Shown here piece after piece: positions 53,546 to 64,000 of a DNA stretch of 64,000 nt; position 1 is the stretch's first letter, and the number at the start of each line of letters is the position of its first letter. A program made the translations under genes and the position numbers. Under the pieces are notes generated by a model. It made no database searches and was not told where the DNA came from. It saw only the letters and a program-made list of their open reading frames with translations. This DNA comes from Immersiella caudata (taxonomy: Eukaryota; Ascomycota; Sordariomycetes; Sordariales; Lasiosphaeriaceae). The stretch is taken from NCBI GenBank assembly GCA_030512335.1, contig JAULSU010000007.1, forward strand, positions 4,030,001-4,094,000, given 5' to 3'.

Positions 53546-56500
53546 CAGACGGAGAAGTTTGGGACGCGATTGATGGTTGACTGGATTGGAAAATGCAAAG
53601 GTGAGGTGGGGTCGCTGCAAATCCTCGCGATTGGACGCAGCGTCTCCCTCAAACGGATGACAGCGCCATCCAACAAGAACAGTGTCTTGTCACACGCGAA
53701 GGATCTCCTCTTCTCCCTCGGCCGTGATCATCCGTTGAACCGTCCCCTCATCTTCGTCGCGCACTCCCTAGGTGGAATTGTGACGAAAGAGGTATGCAAA
53801 TTTTCTTCTCACAAGGGGCTGGTGTCAGACTGACAAGATTGGCATATCAGATGCTGTCTCGTTCGGAGGCTTCCGGGGACTCGATCTTGGGCAACATTGT
53901 GCAGTCGACAGCCGCTGTTGTCTTTCTCGGCACTCCACATCGGGGAAGTCAACAGATGGCCGGGACCGGAGAGACGGTCAGGAGGATTGCAAGCACTCTT
54001 CTCAAGATGGACACCAGTCCCGCCGCCCTCAATGCCTTGGGCCTGAAAACAACAGACTTGGAGAGATGCCAGGAATCCTTCTCTAAACTCTGGAGAGACT
54101 ATGACTTCACCGTCAAGACCTTCCAGGAAGGCCTCGGGCTCACAGGAGTCAACATTGGCCCTCTCTCGGACAAGGTCGTCCCGGAATACTCTTCGACGCT
54201 CGGAGATGCCCGCGAAAGAGCCGAGACCCTCCAAGCAAACCACATGGGTATGTGTCGGTTCACTGGTCGTGATGACCCAAATTACCGCACAGTGTCTGGA
54301 GAACTCCGACATATTTATTCGTCGATCGAACGTGCAAGCCATGGCAACCCCGCACAAGCGGCTTCAACAGCCGCAGCTGGTCCAAGTCGGGCTGTAGTTC
54401 ACACTGGTGAGCCTTCCTTCTTTTCCTCACGCCACGTCACTGACACGCGCGTTAGAGATCATTCGTCTTCTGCAGTTTCGCGGAATGTATCGCAGGTTAC
54501 GGGTCATTAGGGAGCCCGCGAGACAGACCTGCCGTTGGCTCTTCGAACATGAAGACTATACCGCTTGGCGCAGTCGCACCAACGTCGAACGGCATCACGG
54601 GCTTCTTTGGATTCGGGGAAGGCCAGGGTCTGGCAAGTCTACGCTTTTGCGGGAAGCCTACCGTGACACCTTGAGAACAACAGCGCAGGCAGTTTGCGCT
54701 TTTTCTTCAACGCAAAGGGTGGAAGACTTGAGCGTAATATCGAGGGCCTCCTCAGGTCGTTGCTCTGCCAACTGTTGATCCGCTTTCCAGAAAGTCAAGG
54801 CCCACACTCTCCTCCTCGCTGGAAGAGTTTCAGCAACATCAGGCCTCGGACGGTGAAGAGCTGAACAATAGCGAATTCCCCTGGCAGGAAGCTGAGATCA
54901 AGACGTTTCTCGTAGAGACCATCAATGCTCAGCACGGGGAGCGCATCGTCATTTTCATCGACGCCATCGACGAATGCGACGCTCAAAGAGCCAGAGAAAT
55001 CGCGTACTTTCTACGGGACCTGACGGACTCCGCCTTTGCCCACGGGGTGCTTCTCGATGTCTGTTTCTCCGGCAGACAGTTCCCCTTCATCTCTCTCCGA
55101 GACTGCCTCGAGATTTCCGTCGAGGACTTTAACGCCCACGATATTGCCCTGTATGCCGACCAAAAGCTGGATATGGGTGGCCTCGGTCAGCCGACCCAGG
55201 CTGGCGTCGATGGCTTGCAGGATGCGATTCTCTCAAAGGCGTCAGGGATATTTCTTTGGGTCGTCCTCGTCGTTGATCGTCTCCTGAAGGATCATGACGA
55301 AGGATTCAGCCTCAATCAACTGTCATCGAGGCTGAATCCAATGCCAGCGGCACTCGGACAGTTGTTCAAGGATCTCCTGTCCCGGAATCATGAGGATCCA
55401 GTCGTCACTGTGCGATTTTTCCAATGGGCCATCCTTGGCGCATACAACCTGCGACTCCGCGAGTGGCGCCACGTTCTCGGTTTCGTCAGATGCGGCCACT
55501 TTGAGTCTCTGAAACAGTGGCAGCAATCGCCCATGTATCCAGAAACGGATGAGCAATTGGAGAAGGAAATCCACAACATCTCAATGGGGCTTGTTGAGGT
55601 CAGGGGTGGGAAGCTCCGGTCTGGAAACAACGACAAGCACTTCGAAGAGGACACCGACTCGGTTGGCGCCAGAGCCGGCTCACTGGCAGATGAGGGGGAT
55701 ACCAGAACGGTCCAGGTCGTGCACCAGTCTGTGCGGGATTTTTTCCTCCATCAAGACGGCTTCTGCGCCCTTGATCAGTCTCTGGGCAACAAGGCGGTCG
55801 GGCTTGGCCATGTTGCCATCATACAGAGTTGTTTTCATTACATGTTTCTTCCCGAGCTTGACAACCTTATCGCTGCAAGAGCGGAAGTAACGACGCGACA
55901 AGAGCGGGCTGACCGTGAAGCTTGGGCCAAATTCAGGGGTGAAGAGAGCTGTGAAGGGGGGAGGAAGACGTCCAACAGTGATTGGAGTTCTGAATCATTC
56001 CCATTATACCGGTTGGAGGAAAAGAGGGTCAACAGTGGTTGGAGATCTGAATCATTCCCAAAATTATACCGGTGGGAGGAAAAGAGCGTTGCGAGTTTTG
56101 GATCATCCGCAGGATCGCGCCCGGCGTCTTTAAACATCTCTGGCCTTCAATCCTGACAGCCCCGCTCCACGACTCAAACCCGAAAGCCGGCACACTGCGC
56201 CTTCGACTTTCGACAAAATATCCAACGAGTTTATATTCAACGATCCGATCGCACTAAAAGAGTATCGTCTCTCGTTGCTGATACAGAAATCCGAGATTGG
56301 TGGAGTTGTCGCCGAACCAACCTCGGTGGCCAACACCGAGGCTAGGGCCAGCCTCCCAGCAACATCTACCAAATCCGCAAAGTCCAGAGTCCTGGAGACC
56401 GACCTTCCGCTGCTTCACTATTCATCAACGACGCCAACGCTTCATGGCCAGCGCGCAGAGAAAGAGGATGCCGATCAAGAGGTTGTCATTGTCCGGCTCC

Positions 56501-57734
56501 GAGACGACAAACTGTGGAGACGATGGAGATTACTAAGAGAGGATATCCATCCCACATGTGATCTGAAGCAATTCTTGATCGAGGAGGGCATCAAATCCTG
56601 GATTTTGGGCTTGCTACTATTTAATCTGGACCCTCTTAAGGTTTTCAAGGCAGCATGCAGGCGCAGCAACCCTGAGATCATCAACTGCCTGGTACGATGG
56701 GACATTGGACGGCAACCCGATAAGTCTCTGCATTACTCCCTTCTTCATCGATTGCTTTGTCCATCAACGACCGACTGCGCTATGAAGTATCTGCAATATT
56801 GCACGGCAATCGTGGACGCTGACACAATATCATCTCAAGGGCTGGAGATGAATGGATCCGTGCGCGCAGCAATGAATCGGGCAGATGCATTTGGCTCCAC
56901 GCCCCTTCACCTAGTTAAGGACGAAGCAACGTGCCTGCTGCTGATACAACTCGGACGGATGTCAATGCGGAGGACAGTTGCGGATACACACCACTATTTC
57001 GGGTGTGCAGGAATCACCACTCGCTCAAACTTCTTCGACTGCTCGTGGCGCACGGTGCAGTCACTGATCCCCCGAACCACGATGATCTGACACCTCTCCA
57101 GATTGTGTGCAGGAGCCTTCGTTGGATAAACGAAGGGGCGGAAGCCGCCACAGTTCTGCTCCTTGCTGGCGCACTGGTTAACCTCCCTGAGGTTCGCGGC
57201 AAACAACTGTTAGCTCTTGCCTGCGGCAGGTTTAAACCTGACCCTGGGCTTATTCAACGGCTTGTTGATCATGGGGCCAATGTTTGCCATCAGGATGCGG
57301 TTGGCCAAACTGCTCTGCATATCTTATGCAGTCACATTCGACCAAGCCGAGACATAGTCGCTACCATACTTCGAGCCGACCGCACCGTTGCTAGGCTTCT
57401 CGACCAGCGTGGATCGTCTGTAGTCCATCGTGCCTGCCTCAGTTTCGAGCTGGATGAGATGCTTCTGCACGACTTGCTTGATGCGAGCCCGGAAAGCCTC
57501 AACGCACCGGACAACCAGGGAGTCACGCCGCTGCACAATGCAGTCCACCAGTCCGATTACCTCGTTGTGAAGAATCTGATCGCTTCTGGAGCCCGTGTCG
57601 ACGCGGTTGATCAAAAGGGAAAGACTCCGATGCATCTTGCATTGGCTCGATTCGATGCTGGGGTGCACCCTGGAGGCTCACCATCTGTGTCGGCTCGTAT
57701 CGCGCACGTCGTTGCAGCAGCAGCAGAAAGGTGA
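53546..57734 (+). pseudogene. Frameshifted lipase-NACHT-ankyrin NLR pseudogene, NLR3
   Basis: Order: an alpha/beta-hydrolase (SesB-like) domain with nucleophile elbow FVAHSLGGIVTKE and VVFLGTPHRGS, split by a 59-bp intron (53792-53850); a second intron (54407-54455); a NACHT module with Walker A GRPGSGKST and Walker B IVIFIDAIDECD; helical sequence to about 56150; then ankyrin-type repeats (GSTPLHL, CGYTPLF, GQTALHI, GVTPLHNAV, GKTPMHLAL) to a stop at 57734. The frame changes near 54700 (loss of one T before FFNAKGG), near 54800, near 56150 and near 56955, and no intron explains all of them. The 5' end also lacks a start codon and abuts the NLR2-like relic. If intact it would be an esterase-effector NLR. 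Confidence 0.78.
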
Positions 57735-59955
57735 AGGCCTTGTCACCCGAACTGACACTTCTATGGTTGGAGCTTAAAAAAGCCGCAAATTGTTAAGATT
57801 TGGGTTCTGGACATAGCGTCCGAAGTCTAGATCCAAAGAGAAAGATCGGCGCAATGGTCTTCTTACTTAAAGTTTCTCACATCTTGCCGACGCCCTCACG
57901 GATTAACTTATCCGGGCTGGGCGACAGGTCATAAGGCTCGACATGTTCTCGAAGCATTGTTAGTTGGTCGGGGAAAAAGCCTTTGCCCCTATCCGCCAGT
58001 GTCTATCGTATATCCCGGTATCTTGCGTTTCCTCGATAACCTTGGCAGCACTCGGCCGACCCAGTTACCGCCGTGGCCACGGCTCTAGTTCACGTTTATG
58101 ACGACATAACTGCAGGTCACCTTCCCTCTGAACGGCTCCCACGGGCTTCGATCAAAGACATCCAGAGCAACCTCCCCTAGGCCCATCTCGACTAGAAAGT
58201 CTCGACTCTACGAGCGCAGCAACAGAACCCCCTTCCAGGAACATGGCCAATCTCTATGGATACCCTCCTTCCGATATGTCAGATCTCCAACTGAACACAC
58301 GCTAGGGAAGAATTTCAAGCAATTGGGATGTCACTTTCCGTCACAACTTTAAAGCATCGAAAGTTGGCGAGGAGGGGTTCTTGGCGTGCATATCTTGAGG
58401 TGCTGACTTCACACTTTAGTGCGGAGTTCGGCACGGCATTTCCTTGTCACCTCTTTCTCGCATCGCAGGAATTATGGTACACCAGCGGAACGCAGAGAGG
58501 CGGTTTGGAGGGTGCCCGCACAATACGCAGGGTAGTGAGTTGGGGACCGCTCCTGATCAATTAACTCAACTTCAACACCTGGTGCTGTCTCAGGCTGTAT
58601 TTGAGCGTCATTGCGTTACCCCACCGGTTCTCGGGGGCTTTGAGCGTTGGTCGGGCAAGGCAGGCGTACCTAGATCACAGACAGAGCAGAGGAAACCCCA
58701 GGTCACGGTTGCATATCATCGTAATTTTGATTGAACTAATCGAAGGCTTTCAGCGGCGTCAATCCACTTATCCGCTAATTCGACAGGGACAGATCTCCTC
58801 ACGGTTTCGAGCCGTGCCGCTTGCCTCGACCTTATCCATTCAACCAAGATTCGAATGGTCGGCAAAGCCCTTGGCAATTATGGACAGTGGCGTCGTACCG
58901 GGTAAACAAGGGTCTTAAGACTGGGCTATCACATGTCATATTCGTCAATCGATGGGACGATTTCGCTCTCTTCAGACGAGCATCTCATGGATGGTGCTTC
59001 AAGAACAGGAACTGAGTGTTCTGATTTCCAATGTGGCGCTGTCAATTTTCTCCCCCCCCCCCCCCCCCCCCCACGGGGACGAGTTCGGCTTCATGCACTT
59101 GACGGTGGATCCCGAAATAGCTCGCTCGTCTCACAGATATTCCCCGCAACAAGTGGGCAAGCCCCACTCCGAGGGCAACGACAGTTCTTTGACCCTTGCT
59201 TCGTAGTGCCCAATTTCCAGCGTTGGGTAACACAAGCCAGCGGCCACGTTCGAGTACCCGCCGCCCTACTGCGTAATGAAGTCCAGGCAGGCGACAACAT
59301 GGGACTGGTGAGCATGGCGGCGCGCGTGTTGGTGTCCATATCGGGCGACAAAAGCGGAAACCTGGAAAGGGGGCTGCAGATGCTGGTGGACGGACCGTGT
59401 GGACGAGGAGGAAAATAAAATGAGAAGGAGCTGCGGTCAGCCACGATTGAGAACGAGGACTGGGTGCAGCTGCAAGAATCTTGCAGCGAGATCTTGTCCC
59501 AAGGGTTCGGTAAATGAACGCCTCCCGCGCCTTGGATGAGCTTTCCGATTGGCTGTGGTTGCTGCAGGCGGGTTCCACTGCCCCGAGAAATGGAATGGAA
59601 CCACTAGGCCACACTGGGAAGGGCACTCGCTGAACCGTCGCTGCACCGTGTGTGTGCTCGGCGAGTGAACGCTCTGTGCCCGTGCCCCTCCCATCCATTC
59701 CACTTACACGAAATTCCAGCGATTTGATTGGCGCGCATATGAGGCGACACAGGATGGGCGGCAATTGCGGGACGGGTGTGGCCCCCCGGCGCACGGACAC
59801 GACTGGACAGCAGCTGGCAAGAGCTAGACCCTTCGCAGACAAACGTCTTCAAGGGGATCCCACTTCAGCCGTCAGAGCCGTTCGGTTCATCCACCGTCTG
59901 GCAGCCAACGCTCCACAGCCGGGTGGATGACTCCGAAAAAAAAGCGACAAAGATC
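57735..59955. other. Intergenic, no gene seen
   Basis: 2.2 kb. A C homopolymer run of about 18-20 lies at 59052-59071. Some Arg/Ser-rich open frames are present but lack domains. Confidence 0.4.
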
Positions 59956-61417
59956 ATGAGCACCTCTCATCCGCCGTCGCCGCCGCCGCCTCCTCCGGCA
60001 CCTGCCTGGCTTCGTCCCGGCGACAGGCTTGACGCCATTCCATTGGCGTCAATCGGAGTGCTGCTGGCCATCGCTTGTACTACCACCGCGCTGCGAATCT
60101 ACTGGCGCGTCAAGCCGACGTGGCGCATCGGATCGGACGACGCAACACTGGTCTTTGCCCTGGTAAGCCACTGCTATTCCTTCGCCAAAATCCGCAAAAA
60201 CTGCATCGATCAATCGCCAATTGCAGCGCCTGCCTGCAGCGACTGCCACTGTGACAGTTGCGATTGCATCAATTTCTTCAGTGATCAGCTGCAGTCTTTG
60301 CCATGCGTGCAATGCTTTGCAATGCGATGCGATGCCCTGCCATCGCTAGCCCCGATGGCTACAGGGCAGGCGAAGCAGGGACTGCCCTGTCGATCCTTTT
60401 GACGTGCAGCTCGTCACGGCGTAGAATTCGCCGATTGCTGACAACACCAACAAACAGGCTCTCACCATTGCCTGGTATGGCATCACCGCCGCCATGTACA
60501 GCTTCGGCCGCGGCGTGCAGGCCGCGATCCCCGTGCCGTCGCTCATCGGACCGTTAATCGTCGCCACCGCCGTGCTCTGGGTGTGGGCGCTCAATGTCAT
60601 CCGCATCTCAGTCGGCCTGATGCTGCTACGACTAAAGGACTCGCGCCCGTGGAAAAGGACGCTAGGGACCATCATCGCCGTTCAGTGCTGCATGCTCGTC
60701 ATTGGCACCACAATGCACCTCGTCCTGTGCAATCCCATCTCCGACCGCTGGGCGTTACCAGGGACAATAACGAACTGTATGCCTCTAGCCGACTTCCAAG
60801 CCTATGGCTACGTCTACAGCGGTATGCCCGGATCCCTCCCCTGGCCCATCACCCCGCGTGACCCCTCAACGCATTGCTGACCCCTTTTCCCAGCGTTCAC
60901 CATCGCATCCGACCTCATCCTCTCCCTGCTGCCCCTGACCTTCATCCGAAGTCTCCACCGACCGCTACACGAGAAAGTCCTCATCGGCTGCCTGATGGCC
61001 GCCGGCCTAGCCGCCACCGCTGTCGCCGTCACCCGCCTATTCGTCATCATGGGCTATGGCCCCGGCGCCTACAAGGGAGCCTACTTCAACATGGTCCAGG
61101 ATCTCCTTTGGGGCTTCGAGCTCACCATTGGCATCCTGACCGCATCGGTGCCGACGCTCAAAGCTCCTATACATCGCAAGCTGCTGTCCTGGGGCGTGCT
61201 CAAGGACAAGGACGCCTCCAGCACTGGCTCGCCAGAGAGCTTCCTCGACCAGCTCACCCAAGGCTCTCACTTTACGCGGCAGATGAGGCAGTGGGATGGC
61301 GTCGGAGATCCGAATCACAAGCGGCCGTACATGTATTCGGAGCCCAAGACGACGGATGTCAGTGGGTCGACGCAGACCCGTGTTAACGATGGTACTCCGC
61401 TCAGCACTGTTGCATAG
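59956..61417 (+). CDS. Seven-helix integral membrane protein, PTH11/SAT4-type rhodopsin-like
   Basis: Three exons, 59956-60162, 60458-60821 and 60894-61417, giving 364 residues; the introns are 295 and 72 bp. The proline-rich N-terminus is followed by seven predicted helices. Signatures of the fungal rhodopsin-like family are IYWRVKPTWRIGSDDATLVFAL, the SFGRG and CNPISDRW segments, YVYSAFTIASDLILSLLPL, and the final WGFELTIGILTASVPTLKAPI, then a polar cytosolic tail. It has no CFEM domain. Members include PTH11-like receptors used in surface sensing; ligand and G-protein coupling are unknown. The first intron is long for this window. Its splice sites (GTAAGC, AAACAG) keep phase 0. Confidence 0.83.
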
Positions 61418-62205
61418 AGCGCATTGGATGCCATGACTTGCAGTTCTTTGTATTTTTTTGGGAGCCCTTTGTGGCAGGGAAAAGCGTCTTGCTTATGACA
61501 GACATGGATGGAAGAAACAGGAAAAGGGAATATGGGCTCGGTTTCTGGGTTGGGTTACGGTGTTTTGGGCCTCTTTTCGGTTGGCATGTACGGGCTGGTT
61601 GTACTGCATGTGCCTTGTATTTGTGCATTTGGACGGTTGACCCGTTGGGAACCCTCACGTGGCTTGGATTTGGCCAGCTTGGGATGGCGGCGGTGATGCA
61701 TCTTTTTTGGACATCCCGGCAGGCAGAAAGATACTAATTGTAATGAATTCTCCCTTGCAGCATTGTCTTCATCACGTCATAGTCTGTTTGTTGAGCGCGG
61801 ATTGGGCGTCGGAGGGCTCTGTGGCTGGAGAATATCGAATACTGGCACCAGTAGTGCTCACTTCTCCCCCCCCCTCACAAAAGAAATACGGCCTGTATTC
61901 TTACCCCGCCCACGGCATGTGGGCAGCGGAAGCTACAGCTGCATGCGCCGCGCCGGTGCGCGCGTTATCTTGCTTGGCGGGTGGAAATGGCACCATGCCC
62001 CTGTCTGCGGGACTGGGGAGGGGATGACCAGTAATCCACCACATGCGGCGAAGACTGGCGAACGAGGCCGGGGTCCCGCGTCCGAATTGACAGTCTATAT
62101 ATTGATTCTGGAGTCCCCGCTGGCGGCGATCATTATTCTGACTTTACACCTTGTTCCTTCTCCTTTCCTCGATTTTTGGTGCTGACAGCGTTCGTCACGG
62201 CCAGC
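61418..62205. other. Intergenic, no gene seen
   Basis: About 790 bp between two plus-strand genes. Nothing recognised. Confidence 0.4.
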
Positions 62206-63217
62206 ATGCGGACTTCTTTGACTAGCCTGCTCCTTTGGGGCGCCGCTTCCTTTACCTCCGTCTCCGCGCAGGAAGTCGAATCCTTCGGCGGCGGCGCCGG
62301 CGGAGGAGGAGGAGGAGGAGGTGGTGGTGGTGGAGGTGGAAGCGGCGGTAGTTGGAGCAAGCCAACGTGCAAGTACGGCGACGACCCGAACATCATCGCC
62401 CACACCGGCACCCCGGTGGGATCCCTCAAGACCTACCAAGGAGGTGAGTTTATCTCCGCCCCCTTCCCCCCTTCCTGAACCTATGAACTAACATCGTCAC
62501 ACAGCGAGCCTCTACGTCTCAGAGCCCTCCTCATGCAAAAACCCCTCCATCGGCGTCATCTACCTCACCGACGCCTTTGGCATCCAATTCGTCAACAACA
62601 AGCTCCTCGCCGACTCCTTCGCCCGTGCTGGCTTCTTCGCCGTCGCCCCCGACATGTTCGAAGGCGACCCGGCCCCCTTTGACCTCGCAACCCCCGGCTT
62701 CAACGCCACTGAATGGACCCTCCTCCACAACCCCACCGCCATCACCCCCATCCTCAACAAGGCCATTGCCTACATCCAGTCTAAGGGCATCACCAAGATC
62801 GCCGCGACGGGGTACTGCTTCGGCGGTCGCTACTCCTTCCGTCTGCTTGCTGCGGGGACGGGCGTCAAGGTTGCGTTTTCCGCGCATCCTAGTTTGTTGG
62901 AGGATTCCGAGATTTTGGCGATTACGGGGCCTATCAGTGTTGCTGCTGCTGGTGGGTTTTCCTTCTTTTTTCCCCGTGATGTGTGAGTGAGGTGGCTGAT
63001 ATATGATGCAGAAATTGATGCCATGATGTCCCCCGCCAGACGCTCCCAGATTGAAGGGTTCCTCGCAAACAACGTCTCACAGCCGTACCAGGTTAACCTG
63101 TACGGTGGTACTGCCCATGGGTTTGCTACGCGTGGTGATATTACTCTTCCGGAGCAGAAGTTTGGCAAGGAGGCGGCTTTTTACCAGGCGGTTAGGTGGT
63201 TTAGTGCTTGGGCTTGA
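62206..63217 (+). CDS. Secreted dienelactone hydrolase family protein
   Basis: Three exons, 62206-62443, 62505-62951 and 63012-63217, giving 296 residues with phases 1 and 1. A signal peptide (MRTSLTSLLLWGAASFTSVS) is followed by a glycine tract of about 17 residues encoded by GGN repeats. The alpha/beta hydrolase then shows IGVIYLTDAFGIQF and the nucleophile elbow GYCFGG with Cys184. Asp231 in AAAEIDAMM and His264 in GTAHGFATRG complete the Cys-Asp-His triad of dienelactone hydrolases. The family opens cyclic esters or lactones of aromatic origin; the substrate here is unknown, and secretion suggests an extracellular or wall target. The ATG at 62206 is the first in frame. Confidence 0.86.
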
Positions 63218-64000
63218 GTGGTTCTGCGTGTTTGGGGTTTCACTTCATGATATCCTGGTTTTGGTTTTATGGTTTTGGGCTTCAATAGCGATTTGGATTT
63301 AATGAATAATTGTTATGAGGGACTGTTTGACTTGAGATGATTTCCCTGTTGCCAAGCTTCTTCATTCCCGGCCTGAGCAGACAAAGGTGACAGACAATGG
63401 CCTTTTGTCAGTTGAGGGGACGGCTCAACCTTCAGTTGGGGTACGCCAAAAATCCAACCCGCCAAGGCAAGACTGTCTCACCAATCTTGTCTCTTTGGCG
63501 ATAGGGCTGCCTGTCATGATGGACAACGGAGAATATTCGCAAGTTAGCGAAGACGCCACGTTGTGGTTGACAGGCCTGCCACGTGGGATTGCTCCCGCCC
63601 GAAAGTAATTGCCGACCCGTGTCTCACACTGGAGGCGGTCCCCTATCTCCCAGCCTACTGTTTTTAAGTCGAATTTCAATCGACAAACTTTTTTTGCTTT
63701 ACCTCACCGTCAGAGTCATCAAAATCTTACATTCTACACAAGATAGCGTCAGGATTCCCCCTCTTGTCGCACAGGATTAAGAGCCCAAAGGGCCAGCTTC
63801 AGAGACCCTTCGAATACGACGCTGCCCACCCTGCCGAGCATGTCGCCCCCACATTGCGTGCCGTCCTTCACGTTCCTCCGTGCCATAAACTCCACCAATA
63901 ATGACCCGCCCGGCAAGGACACCCGCTCACCACGTTCTGATTAAACCATAGGCTCAACGGGCATCATGGCTCTTTCTCTGAAGAAAACGTCGTGACATCG
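63218..64000. other. Right edge, no gene recognised
   Basis: No complete or partial coding region could be supported up to the end of the window. Confidence 0.4.

Noticed and set aside
54407..55100. Explaining the NLR3 frame changes by introns
   Set aside because: Conserved NACHT residues are readable on both sides and within the would-be introns, so frameshifts fit better.
59052..59071. C homopolymer as a functional G-quadruplex element
   Set aside because: A single C run in a region without genes; more likely a slippage tract or assembly uncertainty.
1..64000. tRNA, 5S rRNA or CRISPR-like arrays
   Set aside because: No box A/box B pair, 5S signature or regularly spaced repeat-spacer pattern was found by eye; a tRNA scan would settle it.

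Overview
The window is nuclear DNA of a filamentous ascomycete (Pezizomycotina, most likely a Sordariomycete). Genes carry short GT-AG introns of about 45-160 bp. Their families are typical of such fungi: HET domain, NACHT/STAND receptors, a psi-factor-producing oxygenase, PTH11-type rhodopsin-like proteins, DUF3632, DUF2235 and small cysteine-rich secreted proteins. There is no operon structure. I see no tRNA, rRNA or CRISPR array. All exon models were derived by hand from splice signals, reading phase and protein continuity.

Layout. 0-10 kb: a HET-domain protein, a 5'-truncated SET-domain fragment, a NACHT receptor (NLR1) whose frame continues past a TGA into a membrane-anchor tail, and an F-box protein. 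10-17 kb: a lipocalin-like protein, a small secreted protein, a secreted SET-domain protein and a decayed pseudogene. 17-25 kb: a PpoC-like fatty-acid dioxygenase whose P450 half lacks the heme cysteine, divergent from a DUF2235 hydrolase with a 15-nt micro-exon. 25-28 kb: two small secreted proteins. 28-36 kb: an intact NACHT receptor (NLR2) lying tail-to-tail, 80 bp away, with a 1300-residue zinc finger-GTPase-RING-patatin protein. 36-46 kb: an ammonium transporter, an unrecognised protein, a GPI-type GH12 glucanase-like protein, a DUF3632 protein and two cysteine-rich secreted proteins. 46-50 kb: a minisatellite, two small hypothetical genes and an HNH-nuclease-domain protein. 50.4-53.5 kb: a gene-free repeat island with three copies of a 234-248 bp element and a relic of the NLR2 3' end. 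53.5-57.7 kb: a frameshifted lipase-NACHT-ankyrin NLR pseudogene. 57.7-64 kb: a gap, a seven-helix membrane protein and a secreted dienelactone hydrolase.

The theme is accessory, self/non-self type content: one HET, two NLR genes, one NLR pseudogene and one NLR 3'-end relic, a GTPase-patatin effector-like protein, an F-box and an HNH protein, mixed with secreted proteins and transposon-like repeats. The most interesting candidates are the GTPase-RING-patatin gene and its convergent NLR partner, and the possible soluble/membrane-anchored switch of NLR1. A shared function for these genes is inference from adjacency and domain content only.
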